A DNA stretch of 64,000 nt. It comes from Trichoplax sp. H2. Taxonomy: Eukaryota; Placozoa; Uniplacotomia; Trichoplacea. A program made the position numbers and the translations under genes. Below are positions 26,641 to 40,446 of the stretch, piece after piece (within the stretch, counting starts at the first letter, position 1; each line of letters opens with the position of its first letter). The notes below the pieces were generated by a model that saw only the letters and a program-made list of their open reading frames with translations, ran no database searches and was not told the origin of the DNA. The stretch lies in the NCBI GenBank assembly GCA_003344405.1, contig NOWV01000043.1:372001-436000 (forward strand). The letters are read 5' to 3'.

Positions 26641-27929
26641 TTATGTCCAGTAACAGATGTTATTTGTACTGTATGATGATATTTAGGCATGCCAGATATA
26701 TTCTATGGATAGGATAAAGCTATTATTTTTCTACACACGTTACTATTAGTAGCTCCATTACATTTAAGGATATATAAATAATATCAAGATAATGTGTTAG
26801 ATTTAGCGATAGGAATAATATCAATAATCAATTCCTAGTCACATGATGATCGCCAACAATCAATCTAAAGTTTGCTTAGTGAACGAAGGAGTAGGTACAT
26901 ACCTATTGACTAAGATTATTCTTGGCCATCATATTATTGATGTCATAAATGTAAATGAGTTAAATGCGGGTTTATATATTATAATTACAAGCTAGATTAG
27001 TAATAACCTCTTAACAAGTCAACAAGTAGTTAGATTAGAAGGTAACAATTTGCAATAGTGAATAATGATTCTATTGAATTATGTTGAGTAAGATTGAATT
27101 TAATAGTATAAAATAGATTATTCTACTTTTATCCAAATTCATCAATGTCCTTGATGAGAATAAATTAATTAATGTTATGAAGTTGAACAATCATCTGAAC
27201 GCGACATCGTTTAATATAATAGGATAACACTGAATTAAGCAGATACATCTATTTTTTGGATATAAAGATACTGTTGTACTTGAAAAATGTGTCAAACCAA
27301 CTAATTAATTGACTCTGTCAAAAAGCAGAAGTTCAATTAATATCAAATCAAAACAGCTTAAACTCCAGCTATCGAAAATTAATAATGATTCTACTCTGTA
27401 TCTTCATTTTCAAGCTATTAGCAAGACTGTTTAGATAATCGCTCATCTATCCACTAAGTTATTCATTCTATACAGCGGGCATACCAAAATTACTAATATG
27501 ATTATACCATAGATCTTGTTGTATTGCAATAAGGCAAGCACGCGAGCAATCCGCAAGTCAAACAAAAATAAGCCAACGTAATCAAATAATACAGTACGAG
27601 CACATAGAACAATTACTAATTAGAAATTGAATACTAGTTATTAAACTGTCTATGCAAGAATCAGAACAGCAAGGTCGATTAATGAATCAATTTTAATAAA
27701 TATAGTAATCTAAAATACCGTTGTCGGCATCAAATTAATTTTTATCTTCTGTTACAATCTTGCATATTACTGGAGCAATGATAATTGAATCAGTCATCTT
27801 TTGAAAGACTAATATATTATCATTCTCTATGGTTCTCATTTAAACGTACAAGGAATATGCAGTATTTTCCACTATTTTGGAGCTTCTTACTTACTACTGT
27901 ATATACTGCAATATTTATCGTATCATCAT

Positions 27930-28205
27930 GATAATGATAATATAATAATATCAACAATAACGATAATAATAATAATAATAATAGTAATGACGATAACAAT
28001 AGTAATGATGATAATAATAGCAATGATGATAATAATAATAATAATAATAATAATGATAATAATAATAATAATATATAATATTAATGATAATAATAATATA
28101 TTAATAATAATGAGAATACAATGCAATAACAATAGTGCGAATAATATGAGCGAGAATAATGATATTAGTAAGAGTAATAATAACAATATGTTAATGATAA
28201 TATGA
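27930..28205. repeat. ATA/ATG trinucleotide-rich microsatellite
   Basis: Runs of ATAATA, AATGATGAT and AATAATAAT dominate 270 bases. They create long low-complexity frames on both strands (poly-Ile/Leu or Asn/Ile) that are not genes. Confidence 0.85.
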
Positions 28206-28686
28206 TTGTCTTAAAACCTGTATATCGAAGGCAAATTGATACAATTATAATGTTGTGTAATGTTCAGAAGGAAGCATTTGTAATACTTCCAAAATTTCAC
28301 TCTATAATACGATAGCGATAATAATCATAATAAAGACACAAGGTAAAAAAAAGCAGTAAGCAATCACACCTATAAACACATTAACATTACAATATATTTC
28401 ATATATGTATGATATCTTAAGAAAACATTAGCCAGTACTGTAATAGTATATAGATAAGAGGATCTCACAAGTATTTCAAAGATCTACAATAAACTATATG
28501 TTTTTAAACTGATCAAACATTATTATCGTTGTATAGTGTAGAAAAACGTCAAGAAATAAAAAATTTGACGAAACATCTTCCTTACGTGCATGGATGTTAC
28601 AAACAAGTTGGAACCAATTATAAGACAGAAATAAGGCAATAAAAAACACAAATGTTTGCTTGCGTTACACTTTCTCTCTTCATAAT

Positions 28687-28709
28687 ATATATATATATAT
28701 ATATATAAA
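28687..28709. repeat. (AT)n dinucleotide run
   Basis: About eleven uninterrupted AT units in the 3' flank of the probable Six3/6 second exon. Confidence 0.85.
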
Positions 28710-29597
28710 TTTTACACAGTTACTATTGAAAATAAATCAACATATCTAATCATCAAATCAAACTGTCTGCATGAACACAGGTGAAATCTTAAACAACAAT
28801 TTTGAACGATTCAGTGCAGCCATGCATTTAAAACGCAATCCTTGTACAAATGATGGCAGTTGCTATTCATGATAATCAATTCAACGATAGACTCAAGTCA
28901 AACAATTTTAAATGATATTTAGTAATTTAGTAATGTCCTTATTTGCAGAAAATAATACAAATCGTAAGTGAATAACAGGGGTAAGGTACCAAGATATCGT
29001 GATTATTGCATCTATATTATGCAATTGCTTTCAATAACTTATGCTTGGACTAAATTTATCTGCATAATGAGATCGCATATGCATTAAATTGAATATAATT
29101 AGCATAACAATCTTTCGACAACGTCAAGATGAGAGATCATGAAATAGAATAGAAAATAAAAAATGTTGGTAACATTCACAAAGTGGATCCACTTTTCATT
29201 GTCATACTTTATAATATAGTAACAATCATTTATCTTTTTCTTATCATTCCGACAGCTTTCCGTAAAGATGGCGTATCAGTAGAAATTGACAGCAATCGTA
29301 TGAGAGGACGGTTGTCAGCAATAAACAAAAAACAACTACATTCAATATGACATCAGTACATTATTTTGTATCCAACACATCGGTATACAGTCACACCAAC
29401 ACACACGCGCAAACCGCTTAATCAACTATATCCTTATTACAAAACAATATGCGATTTTATACAGTAAACGTTGACAGAATCGATAGATTCGATAAAGTAA
29501 GACATACTACTGCCATCAAAACAACAATAGAAAAACTTGAAAGCCGCACTTCGATGTTTTTATCATCAGTCAATGCTATTTAGCTGTTGTTGGCCGA

Positions 29598-29724
29598 TTA
29601 TTTTCTTCTTGGATCGTCGTCTATTGTAGGATCACAATCGGATAATGAATCAAAACCGCTCATTGATTCTACATCGTCTCGATCACTTTCTTGAGATGAT
29701 TGTTTTCGATTCTGAGACGCCATC
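29598..29724 (-). CDS. Probable second (last) exon of Six3/6
   Basis: On the minus strand an acceptor (pyrimidine stretch, then ATAATAG) is followed by G-ATG-GCG-TCT and 41 codons to TAA. The first G completes the split AA|G lysine codon left by the exon-1 donor at 34651, so the phase fits. The encoded tail is Ser/Asp-rich (SMSGFDSLSDCDPTIDDD), resembling the Ser/Asp-rich end of vertebrate SIX3. Joined to exon 1 it gives 320 residues, close to human SIX3 (332). The link across a 4.9-kb intron is inferred. The alternative is a tiny unrelated frame starting at its own ATG. Confidence 0.62.
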
Positions 29725-32700
29725 CTATTATGTGCAAAAAGGCCAAGTTAAAGTTAAAGTTTTACAAAAACAAGTTCAATGATACCTATTTTATTCATCA
29801 TGATACCACAATAATATAGATCGCATTAACAATCATCCAAACATTCATTAAGAAGAGATGCCTGAAAGCAATATACGGTTTTTATCTTATTCCACAAAAG
29901 AGATTAAAAATCTTTTATAAAGTAACTACCAAAATCATCAACACGAAAAATAGCCTCATAGTGAATACGATCTTTGCAATATCTTTAAAATTTTTTTTTG
30001 CATAATAGACTCTATAAGTTACGGATTTTAAGACGTATGAGAACGATTAAGCAGGATCATGTTATTGTTAACCGTAATCGTCACTATTATAACAATATGA
30101 CAAAGACTAATAACTAACATATTAGACTATAATGCCACTCGGTTTATAATAGATAATGATAATATAACAATAGAAAGTAAATATCTAATTCTTTCCTTGA
30201 CTGTTAACTATTGAATTAGCAATAGAAAGAAATAACGCTTTAACGATAATGCATTTATTATGCAGCTAGTAAGTATCTTAAAAATCTGTGATCATCGATC
30301 GATTATTAGAATTCTGCTGTAGACAAGGTCACTTCTTTCTATATCAACTGCTACAGCAACGGTCGATAATTTTACAAATTGCCCTAATTCAGATAGCATG
30401 AGATGATTTAGTACCAAAAAGGTAACGCTATAGGATTCTAAATATTGACTATAGCAATTACGGTAAGTTATGGATCATGCTATCGGAATATAAAAAAATA
30501 ATTCTAAAATATATGTTTAATGAAAAAGTACAGGCTACATAATTTATAACTTTAATTACAGGTTGAGTACAGTTTGGTAATAAATATAAAACTACCATTA
30601 GTACCAATCTAGCGTGATTTTTTCTGGCTATTCTAAGCTGTTGCTCATGTAAATAAATAAATTAGCACGTCAGTATAGTTTACTTAATATTATATAATTA
30701 ATATCTATTTGCATGTTACGAGAAGTTTGCCGTTCACAGATAAAAGGCTCTGAGTGAATTCAAAAGTAATGGCGATAGTTCGTTCCTCTTACTAAATTAC
30801 TGATAGAATAAAAGATAATATTTGTAATTTTTCCTCAATTGATCATCTACCATTAATTTATGTTACAAATGATCGATAATATCACCATCGTCATGATGAT
30901 TAGTATATAGCGCAACTATTATCAAACTTTGACTATATATTTTTATGTGGAAACAATTCAATTTTAATAATACATGTCATCCAGTAGAAAAACTATTGTA
31001 ACTCTAGTTACTATTCAAGGTTACAACTGCTTATAATGGCAAAGAAGTTAAGATAGTGTGAGACAAGTAAATTGATCACCGTCAATACGGGTAGCCTTTT
31101 CATCTATTTATTATCAATTTGGCTAAAGTATATAATTCAATACAATCGATCAATCAATCCCTATTATTGTTGGCTTCATTGTAGAATAGCTTCATGATTT
31201 AAGAAAGAATGTTCTGTTACGTTATTATCATGATAGCCATGATGATGAAAGTTGTCTTTTTGCACATCATTTACATCGCAATCTCAATATAAAACGATCA
31301 TCCTTTTCATTTTCAAATCGTCATGATCGTGTCAAATGATTCCATATTTTTTTCTTTCACATAATTTATGAACAACATTGATCCATCCATATCTACAGTA
31401 ATAGTATTTTCAATTGTATATTTTCCCATGAAGCTGAAGCATTCTTTTATTATTAATATATAATATAAAGTTAGTACCATACTGTACTTTGAGATCAGTA
31501 GTCAACTTGTCACCTGGATACATCTGTATTCAATGATCGTTCTCAATACTGCTCTAATATTTGAGATAGAAATTACTTTTAAGATCGTTGGATTGACGAA
31601 AAAAAAAAAAAATAATAATGCGCCCCGATATCATGTATGTGACGATCCAATATTGCCCAACCTTTATCGCATACTCTCTATTAGAAGTTGAAAACGAGCC
31701 AATTCTATTATTACTAGACATCAAAGAGTGGCAAACCCCTACCGCTAATCGTTAGTATATTAATAACATAGTTTAGCGATACAATCGCGCTATTTCATTG
31801 TTTTTAAAGTTTGAGATGATGCAGACAATACAATCGATATTTTAAAGCGATGAAGAGGATTGTCTACAAATTTCTATGCCTAGGTAGAATGGATTAACGT
31901 TTCTTTCAATAATTCATCGGAGAGTAGTTTTATTTCTTCTCTTTGATCGTCTTCATTCTTCGTTAAAGTAGTTGAAGATGATTAAGAATAGCGGGCAGGA
32001 ATATACAGTTCGATCGACATTGAAAGAAAAAAATAGTGATCCCTCTTATTTATAAAGTGCAATGAGTTCGACTGGAATACATAAACTGGTAGCAACATTT
32101 ATAATTTATAGCCATTGCTACATTAATGTTTTACTGTCATTGGACGCGACATAATCTCTATTAATTTCAAATAGTTTTATTGTTACTTTTTGTAGACAAT
32201 CGGTCTCCGCTATAAAAAAAAAAAAAGAGTGATTTGTATAGGCAACGAATAATGTGCTATCAGAGACGTTATCATTGAATGTATTGATGAACAGCTTCTG
32301 AAGTCAATATCAGCAGGCCATTTTGGCATTATTTACGTACTAAAGTATTGTATATTTATTGTACGACATATAAAAGTATGCGATAAACCGATCTTGACAA
32401 TTTATTCTCTCTCTCCAATGATGGTCCATTCTATGTTCGATGGAAATGATTAATCAAAGTGCAATTGCAATCATCCTGTTCATTTCCAACTTGATTCCTT
32501 TGATCGTTGATTTCTTTCATTTTTCTATTTAAGCTACTACGCATTATGACTTGATATAAAGAAGAAGTATCACGATAGAAGTGATATATTACACTATAAT
32601 AAGGCAAGGTGTAATCGATTTAGATAACGATATGGATGTTAGATAAGGACGATATCAATGCTAATTACGTTACTAGCCTGCACTGTTTTTTTTTTGCTTG

Positions 32701-34131
32701 CTTGCAAGTAAGCGCACGAATAGTTGGGTTATCCTTGATGACTATTTTTACTCTGAGTTAATTTGCGAAATATTACCATGGTCTATTGAGATAGTCGATG
32801 AAAACTGCTATTCATTTGTTCAATATAAAGCATACGATACAATTGATCTTCAACGATCACCAATAAAGAGATAATAGTGTCAAGCAACAATCATTACAAG
32901 ACGAGTTCCGTTACATTTAAGGTAATCTAGGTATCAATCTTTGTTGATCCATAACAAAAGTAGCTTGAGCCCATTTCATGTCTAAATTGGTCCAGACATC
33001 TGCGTTACTGTCTTATTGTTATCATGCCCATTCAAAAAAAAAAAATTGGATGATAATTTCTGGAAACTGGTGTCAAATGATGTAACTTTTTCATTTCAAT
33101 ACATTCCATTGAATTGAGACGAGATTGTGATCACTCAACTATTCTAATTATGTTGACGTTATCCAATTTCATCCACTTTTTAAAAAAATGGATGGCAAAA
33201 TTTACATCAGTCATTTTGTATTATACCTGCTAGTTACTTCTTTTACTTTATACAATTAGTGTAAATTATCCAATCGTTTCACTTGACTATAGTCATGTAG
33301 AAGATGTGGTAGTAATAATAATAAAAGTAAAAAATTGAACGCCATCAATTGACTTCATTTTACAGTAGTGTAGCCGCAATTGATGTAGTACTCGATCATC
33401 AAGACAACAAGTTGATCTAGAGATTATCTATCGCTGAAAGTGTAAACACAAGAAAAGTTAACCTAATTATTAATGATACAATGAGAATAATAATATCCAA
33501 AAGGATTCAAATACATCGGTTATTAATTAGCTGTTGTTTAGATACAATTTATCGATCGTCTAAATTGATCCGTTAGCCTCATCATAATAATTAATTTGTG
33601 ATGCTCAAAGCAAAATCACGTCCGTGTTACCGCATACCCTAACATAGCACCAATCCATCATCATGCTACTTAAATCACTCTTCTAATTTGAACCATGACT
33701 AAATTATACAAAGTTGTTTATATTCTTCTATTCATCCATTTTTAATGCATACACAGTATTTCAAGGTCATGCAATCTTGGACTAAGATTATCTTTCACTC
33801 TAGAAATTCTATAATGGAATGAAAGAATATCAATAGTCTTGTCCATTCCTCTTCAATTACGTACTTTCAATCCCTGACTTGATATGCAGCGTGTTTCCAT
33901 TACGCGCTATTCGTCAAATCAAAGTGTAACTATCGGTTGATTTTTTTCCCATTGCCCATAAGGTAATGCATATTATCACAACTATCGCATATAGTTTACT
34001 CATTTGAAAAAATCAACCATCAAGAGTACATGATCGATTGCAGGATAAAGTACAGAACCATTCAAAAAAAACGTTAGAATTTTATGTTCAACGGCTTCGC
34101 ATGCGAGATACATTAAATTACTGGAAATCAT

Positions 34132-34151
34132 GGGAATGGGGGGAGGGGGGG
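34132..34151 (+). other. G-rich tract with G-quadruplex potential
   Basis: Three G runs (3, 6 and 7) lie within 20 bases, separated by AAT and A. Four G3 tracts can be drawn if one G of the last run serves as a loop. The tract lies on the template strand of Six3/6, about 500 bases inside its intron. Confidence 0.5.
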
Positions 34152-34645
34152 CGTTTTAGGAATACAGTATGTCTTTATCCATCCCATTAAATTCCAACGA
34201 TGTTCGTTATCGCCGTAGAATAATATGCATACCTAAGTTTGGTGTTGATATTATTTTACTTTACAGTATTTTCTTAAATTACTAGTGATATAAAGAGTAG
34301 CATTGGCTGTGCTAATGATCTACTAATTATGAGTTCTGTCATATCCCAAGACTTGCCAACCATGACGAGAATAACAACAATACAATTGGCAACAATTTGT
34401 CAAAAACGGTTATGTGTCATTTTTAAAAATAATATTTGTCATCCAAGGCAAAGAATCAAGAATGATAAAGGGAGAGATTCCTGCATGATCTATTCTAGAT
34501 ATCATTGCCCTGTCAAGTTCTATATCTCAGTTTACGGGCAAAGGAAAATGGAGAATCTCTCCATTGATACTGCGTTACCTTGTATCTCTGCTAAAAGTTA
34601 TCTTTTTTGACATGATGCATAAAAAAATAATCTATGAATATTGCA

Positions 34646-34651
34646 ACTTAC
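34646..34651 (-). promoter_or_regulatory. Six3/6 splice donor GTAAGT
   Basis: A perfect consensus 5' splice site overlaps an in-frame TAA that would otherwise end the protein right after the homeodomain. No AATAAA follows closely, which favours splicing over termination. Confidence 0.7.
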
Positions 34652-35487
34652 TTGTGTTTAGCAGCAGCTGCTCGATCTCGTTGGCGACGATTTTTAAACC
34701 AATTGCCCACTTGAGTCGGTGTTAAACCTGTAGCATTTGCTAACTCCCGTTTTTTACCTGGATTAGGATAAGGATCTCGTAGATACCATTCACGAAGTAA
34801 ATTGCGGGTTTTTTCTTTAAAACAGTGAGTTTTTTGTTCGCCATCCCAAATGGTTACCGGCAAAGGATACTTTTTACGAATACGATATTTGTCGACAGGG
34901 CCAAGTGATCGACCACGCAATTTCTCAGCTTCACGGTAATGAGCTTCTAACCACATATGTTGCAATTTGCCGTGAAAATCCTTGGGAAAACGATGATTTT
35001 CAATAATACCATATAATTCACGATAATGGCCTTGATGATAGGCAACAACAGCACGAGCTCGTAGAATTGCGTCGTGATTTAATAAATTGGTATAGCCATC
35101 TAATGTTGATGGCAAAGACCATAAGAAACGGCTTAATCGTTCGATATCGCCGCTACTTTCTAATGCTTCACAAACGCTAGCAACTTGATGAACAGAGAAA
35201 TGCAATCCAGGCATAGAAGGTGATGATGATCCTGGAGGTAAGATTGGCGCTTCTTGATTGCCACCATTGGCATTCGTTGGTTGGGCCATACCAGAGGCTA
35301 AAGCAGCCAGTGCAACGTTATGCGGTGGTAACGGCGCTACTGCGGGTACCATCGTTGGAGCTCGAAAAAGATTAGCGGTAGCTAAGGCTTGATGATGGGG
35401 ACTAGCAGGCATACCTGCAATAATAGGTATAGCACCATTGATGGTTGGTGCGGGTTTAACATAGGGGGCATGGCGTAATTGATACAT
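34652..35487 (-). CDS. Six3/6-class homeobox transcription factor, exon 1
   Basis: This is a nuclear transcription factor of the sine oculis/SIX class. The Six3/6 group patterns anterior or sensory territories in animals and recruits Groucho-type co-repressors. The first ATG (35487) begins [12 protein letters not shown]; the open frame extends nine codons further 5' without another ATG. Residues 1-95 are Pro/Ala-rich. The SIX domain spans about 97-211 with [22 protein letters not shown] and [20 protein letters not shown]. The homeodomain spans about 212-271 and carries the Six3/6 diagnostic [10 protein letters not shown]. Its recognition helix contains [14 protein letters not shown], where VGNW distinguishes Six3/6 from VSNW of Six1/2 and Six4/5. 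The exon ends AAACACAA|GTAAGT. Reading through gives an immediate TAA after KHK, so splicing is more likely. Confidence 0.96.
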
Positions 35488-38013
35488 GGTAGAAAATGTT
35501 TTTCCGCTTTGCAAGGAGAATCGATCGTTACTAGAATAGAACGACAGAAATAGAAAAGTATAAGCGATCAGAAATCATCCTCATCTATTACAAATAAAAC
35601 CAAGTAAACGAGTTAGTTGCAATCTTTTTTTTTTTTTTATATCAAGGACAAAATGCATTGCAGGATGAAATGAAGCAATATTAACAATTTCAATGATACA
35701 AAAAGCAACAATTTTTAAAATCAATTACAAGTTAGTCCTTTATGACATGCGTGAGACGGTGTATTTATTAGCATGGGTAACTAGTTGATCCAATCTACTA
35801 CTGTACAAGGACTATTTTAAAATGGATTTAATGCAATAAAATAATAGTCATTCGGAAAGAGGTCGAAGCAATCCTATCGACCATTGTGTGACTTTTCATC
35901 ATTATCGTACCTACCATCAAGTGAGAATAACTGTTGTAATTTTACTGACTGAATTATAGAGCATAACTAGCTTAAGAAAATAACTTTCATTTTGACGTTT
36001 GACAAGTTGCATAGAAATTGGAAATGGTTCTATTAACTCCTTTCGAAATTCACTATTAAACACTTGCAAAGAATGGATATACATTACCGTCGATGCGGAT
36101 AAGCGTACAGCAAGGAAGAAAAATGGAAATAGGATAAAATCCAATCGATCTTACCTATTTATCTTCTTTTGGCTGATGATTGAAATATGCAAACGTCAGT
36201 AATGGGTAGCGCAGCTGATATTGAAAAGAGTTGCCATCGATATCCAGCATCAATAAAAGAATACAAAATAAGTCGAGCGCGTTAATGAAAGAGTTCAATT
36301 TAGATTGAGCTATCAATTTGCAAATAAACACCAAAATCATAACAATGTACGCTGATTGGGCTAGAGTTTACGTCAATATATCTCTCTATCTCGAAAGTTA
36401 ATCCGCAATGTTGAAACATGACTCAATGATAAACAATTCCAATATCTATTGTAGAGTGCAAGGATAAAATGCAAAGGGAATTTTCTGCCTCCAATTCTTG
36501 ACTGCCCCTGTAGAATGTCACTTTCATTAAAATTAATTAATTCATTTTACAGGAAATTACGCTCCTATAAGATCATTTTGCTGTATGCCTTGCCAACTTG
36601 GATCCGATCAAGGCAAGACTAAAGAATGGTCGGAATTTATTTCCATCACGATGTTTTTGTGGCCCTTATCGTTCGGACCCATCATTGGTAAGCATACAGT
36701 ACAGTATTAATGGACCGAAAGTGGACAGGGGAAAAATGGACAAGATCCATGGCAGCCATGGCTAAATTAGGTCCAAACTTTCACTAAATGATTTTTAGAG
36801 TCGATGAAAATCACTGGGACTATATAGGGCTGTTATCCACTATATTAATTCAATGGAAATTGCGTCACCAGGTAAAAAGCGATTCGATTGATCGTCTTCG
36901 ATACAGTTTACTTGTTGTCTATTTCTGGTGCTAAGATATTCTTGATCTAATTGAATAAGAATCGGTTATTCAATAGTCTCTTGTTGAGAATTTAACACAC
37001 AGGTGTTGGTGGTACAGTACACATTCTTCCTTAGGAGGTTGAAAAATGAAAATGGTCGACAGCCAACTTGTTGGCGTTGAAATCCAAGTGGATACTCGTT
37101 CTTTCTGCTAGTGTCGGTGAAGAAGGGACGCAATCATCATCACGATGCCATGATTGAATGATCCAATTGGAGAAGAAACATGATTCATTATTTTATTTTT
37201 TTCTTGATGATGATTGAATGCATGCATCAAATTATTTTACCTCTCTCATTTTCAATCTTTTTGTTATAGGATAAGAAATATGAACTTGAATGAGCTATTG
37301 AAGACAAATCAACAACAATCATGATCGGTATCATGATGTGGAGGATGTTGATTTCCTCTATCAATTCTGATGAAAAAAAAACAAGTCAACAGGACAGTCA
37401 CTTTCTTCCTACCCTGGATACTTTATGATCGAGCGTATTCAAATTGGCTACAAAGTAATTATCATCAGGACGGTGGAACGGTTGTACTTTATCGTTGGAG
37501 TATTATTCTTTTTTTGTTGTTTCTTTTCAAGAAGTTGGAGATTGTGATAGAGCATCTTTATTATTATTGATCAATCTATGGCCGTGTGGGATCTTTGTCA
37601 TTTCTATTTCTTGGAAACAATTTACTGTAATCGATTACTAACTTGCATTTTCTTTCTATTCCTTCTACAGCATTGATTGTCGACAAATTGATTGATAGCA
37701 GACAGTAGACAACAAGAGTCAATCAATCCTAAATTTGCCATCAGACAGTGAGTTAACATCAAGCCACTGTCAATTTTTTTTTCCTACCGGCTTTCTATCA
37801 AATGATGTATTGGCTGTTTTAATAGTAACAATTGTCCATCCAAGCTGACTATTCCTCAGTATATTCAAGTTATTATCATTATCCTTTTAATCTGGTTACG
37901 TGTTGATTATCATCTTACTGAACAAACTGCCATAGAGTAAACATTGCATACTAATAACAATTGCAACCAACTTATTTCAACTGTATTGCGGTGAAATGAG
38001 TAGATATTCTCCA

Positions 38014-38032
38014 TTTTTTTTTCCCCCCCCCC
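38014..38032 (+). repeat. Oligo-T/oligo-C homopyrimidine tract
   Basis: Nine T followed by about ten C. With the purine tract at 39073-39103 it forms an inverted-orientation pair about 1 kb apart upstream of Six3/6. Confidence 0.8.
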
Positions 38033-39072
38033 TTATTTTTGGGTTTCCTTCTACCATCTTTGCTTTCAGTACTGACAACTTTATCATGATTGTATTTACG
38101 AACGACTTGTTTCTTAGCTCATTACGGTCTATTAATGCTGATCAATGGACTGCTTTTTCTTGCAATTTCTTGTTGACCAAAGTGTCTACTCCATTTTAGG
38201 TGCAATATGTACGGCATCGGAGAATGCAGATATGGAAAAATCAAGCAATAAAAATGTCGATTGTATACGGGTAGAAGATCATTTGTTTCATCTGATTAAA
38301 CGAGTTAACCTATTCAAGGTGTTGTGTGTGTTAACTACGCAAAATAGACTTTGCAATGCAAACTGTTGAAAAATCAATATTGAATTTAAAGAAAAATTAG
38401 GCAGAGGAAATGAATGTTTTCTAAATTGAATTGAATTGAATAACAAAATAATGAAGGATCATCAAGAGATTAGATAGTTTGCTTGATTTTTACTCTCTCT
38501 TTCTTCTATACAATAATGATGGTATTATCCATTTTCTAAATATTTGAAGAACTTGGCTTAATCGGATTGAGCCATTTTTTCATGGTTTGCATCATTGATG
38601 ATGACTGACATGAACCTGATTGCATGGCAAGGATGATAAAGTGAAGCAAGAAGGAGTATTGGATAGCGTAGTATGGTTAGCATGGTTGAAGAGGTAAGAT
38701 CAATGAATCAATTCAAGTCAAGATCGATATGTAAATGTGGCCAGAAACGGGTATACAAGCCCAATTTGTAAGGATAGGAAATCACGTCGCGTAGGTCAAT
38801 CAAATTGGATTTGGACATTTCTACGGTGGAGGTATGAACAGCTACTTTTCAAGCAAGTATCAGTTGGAATAAAATCAAATCATTCAAGAGAGAAAGTCAA
38901 TGGATCTGTATTGTAAGCAAGAAAGGCATCGATCAACAGTCTATCATGACGACGGTGACTGTAGCTTAGGTGAATTTTCGTTGGAAATTTAAAAATGAAT
39001 TATTATCCAACCATTACTTTCAAGCTTAGCCGATAAGCTAAGATGTGAAAAAAAAGGAGATCTATTCAGGAT

Positions 39073-39103
39073 AAGAGGGGGGGGGAGGAAAAAAAAAAAA
39101 GAG
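39073..39103 (+). repeat. 31-base homopurine tract
   Basis: Only A and G from AAGA through nine G, AGG, twelve A and GAG. Such tracts can form triplex (H-DNA) structures; they also expand by polymerase slippage. Confidence 0.8.
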
Positions 39104-40446
39104 TTGGCCGGTAACGAGAAGAATCCTATAGAAACAACAACATTTAAATCGGAGTAGAACGATGATCGTATCGAAAGTCGCAATTGAATATCAAAAATAG
39201 AGCATGAACAATCATTAGTACAGTAAACAAGTAAAAAAGAAAGACTTGTGACTTGAAGTAAATGAATCGATGAAACCACAACAAGCAATCAAGAGAGAGA
39301 AAAAAATGCAAAAAGCTTAAGTGGACCACTATCTAAATACTAATGTGATAATGATGAAAAGTTGTATATATTCATTCTTAATGGAATGTTAATTGCTTGT
39401 TGTCTTTTAATGATAACAATCTGCAATTCAAGTTACCTTGAATGTCGATGTTGGTCTTGTTAGATCATCCACTGGGGTAAAAATCAAGCTATCAACAAGA
39501 TGCGATCATTCCTTTCCAATGGTGAGTCAATTTTCAAGCTTAGATTGGATGAGAGACGATGAGTTATGATCCAAGATGCAGGGGGTAAGACGAGTTAATG
39601 TGTAACACCTTTACTCGGTTAGTAAAACGTTTTCAGGAACAATTTACAATTGATAATTTGATTGAAAATTTCACAGTCAATAATGGAAGGTGGAGCTTAA
39701 CTCCATGACTATCTCTCTGTCAACAAATGGCACTGGATGTCAATCAAGACAGCAAGATCTGTCAATCACCATCAAACTGCAATAAGGATGATGATAATCG
39801 CAGAAATTGAGGACTGAATAAGACAAGGATTAGAGTTCCAATCGACTCTACAATAGAGTTCAGACTAGTAATGGACTACTCGAGTGGTGCTGTTGTCCAC
39901 CAATGGAAGGGATGCAATGACAACGGCAAGAGTCTTGCAGCAGGGTATCCAGTGAAGGACAGAATCCTACTTCAGTTTCAAAGTATCCAATATGGTCAAG
40001 TAGAGGGATGATTGTCACTGTCGGAAGCGAACTTCCTTCATTGCCTTCATAGTACTCTACTTTGAAGGGGATTTTTCAAATCCAGCCTTTCTCTTCCTTT
40101 TTATATCTTCCCCCCACTTGAGTCTCGCAATCCCTTTTTGCAATCTTACGCCTCGATTGGTGCGCGGTAGTACTGTACATGACCGACAGTGTAGGGAAGG
40201 AGCGATTTAGATACAGCAATCATTCATCTAGCCTACTGTACAAGCAATCATTCTTTCCTTTTCATATACAATCATGTTATCCCCACAATCAGAAGTAGAC
40301 TCAACTCGTGCAAGCAACTTGGTAAAATCGACTTTTACCACAGATCTGTCTACGAAAGGTCAGTGATGATCGATAGCAATTTTTTTTTTCCCCTCTATAC
40401 CATAAACTGACAAGACAATGACGATACTGCGTCTTGCATTTTCTAT

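Larger units (their letters stand above)
16425..29597. other. 13-kb gene desert downstream of the eight-exon gene
   Basis: I found no supported exon on either strand. The stretch contains a degenerate ~200-bp tandem array, a ~104-bp duplication, an 11-bp inverted repeat, a trinucleotide-rich tract and an AT dinucleotide run, each listed separately. As the 3' flank of Six3/6 it is a candidate regulatory landscape, but nothing in the sequence proves that. Confidence 0.55.
29725..34651 (-). other. Inferred single intron of Six3/6
   Basis: It starts with a consensus GTAAGT donor (34651-34646) and ends at the acceptor before 29724. It contains poly-A runs (near 31600 and 32213) and a G-rich tract at 34132-34151. 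The plus-strand open frame at 34329-34610 shows no family motif and is probably chance. Confidence 0.5.

Noticed and set aside
27820-28205. Long Leu/Ile or Ile/Asn open frames on both strands
   Set aside because: They are translations of a trinucleotide microsatellite.
34329-34610. 93-codon plus-strand open frame beside Six3/6
   Set aside because: No motif; it lies antisense in the inferred Six3/6 intron and is of chance length.
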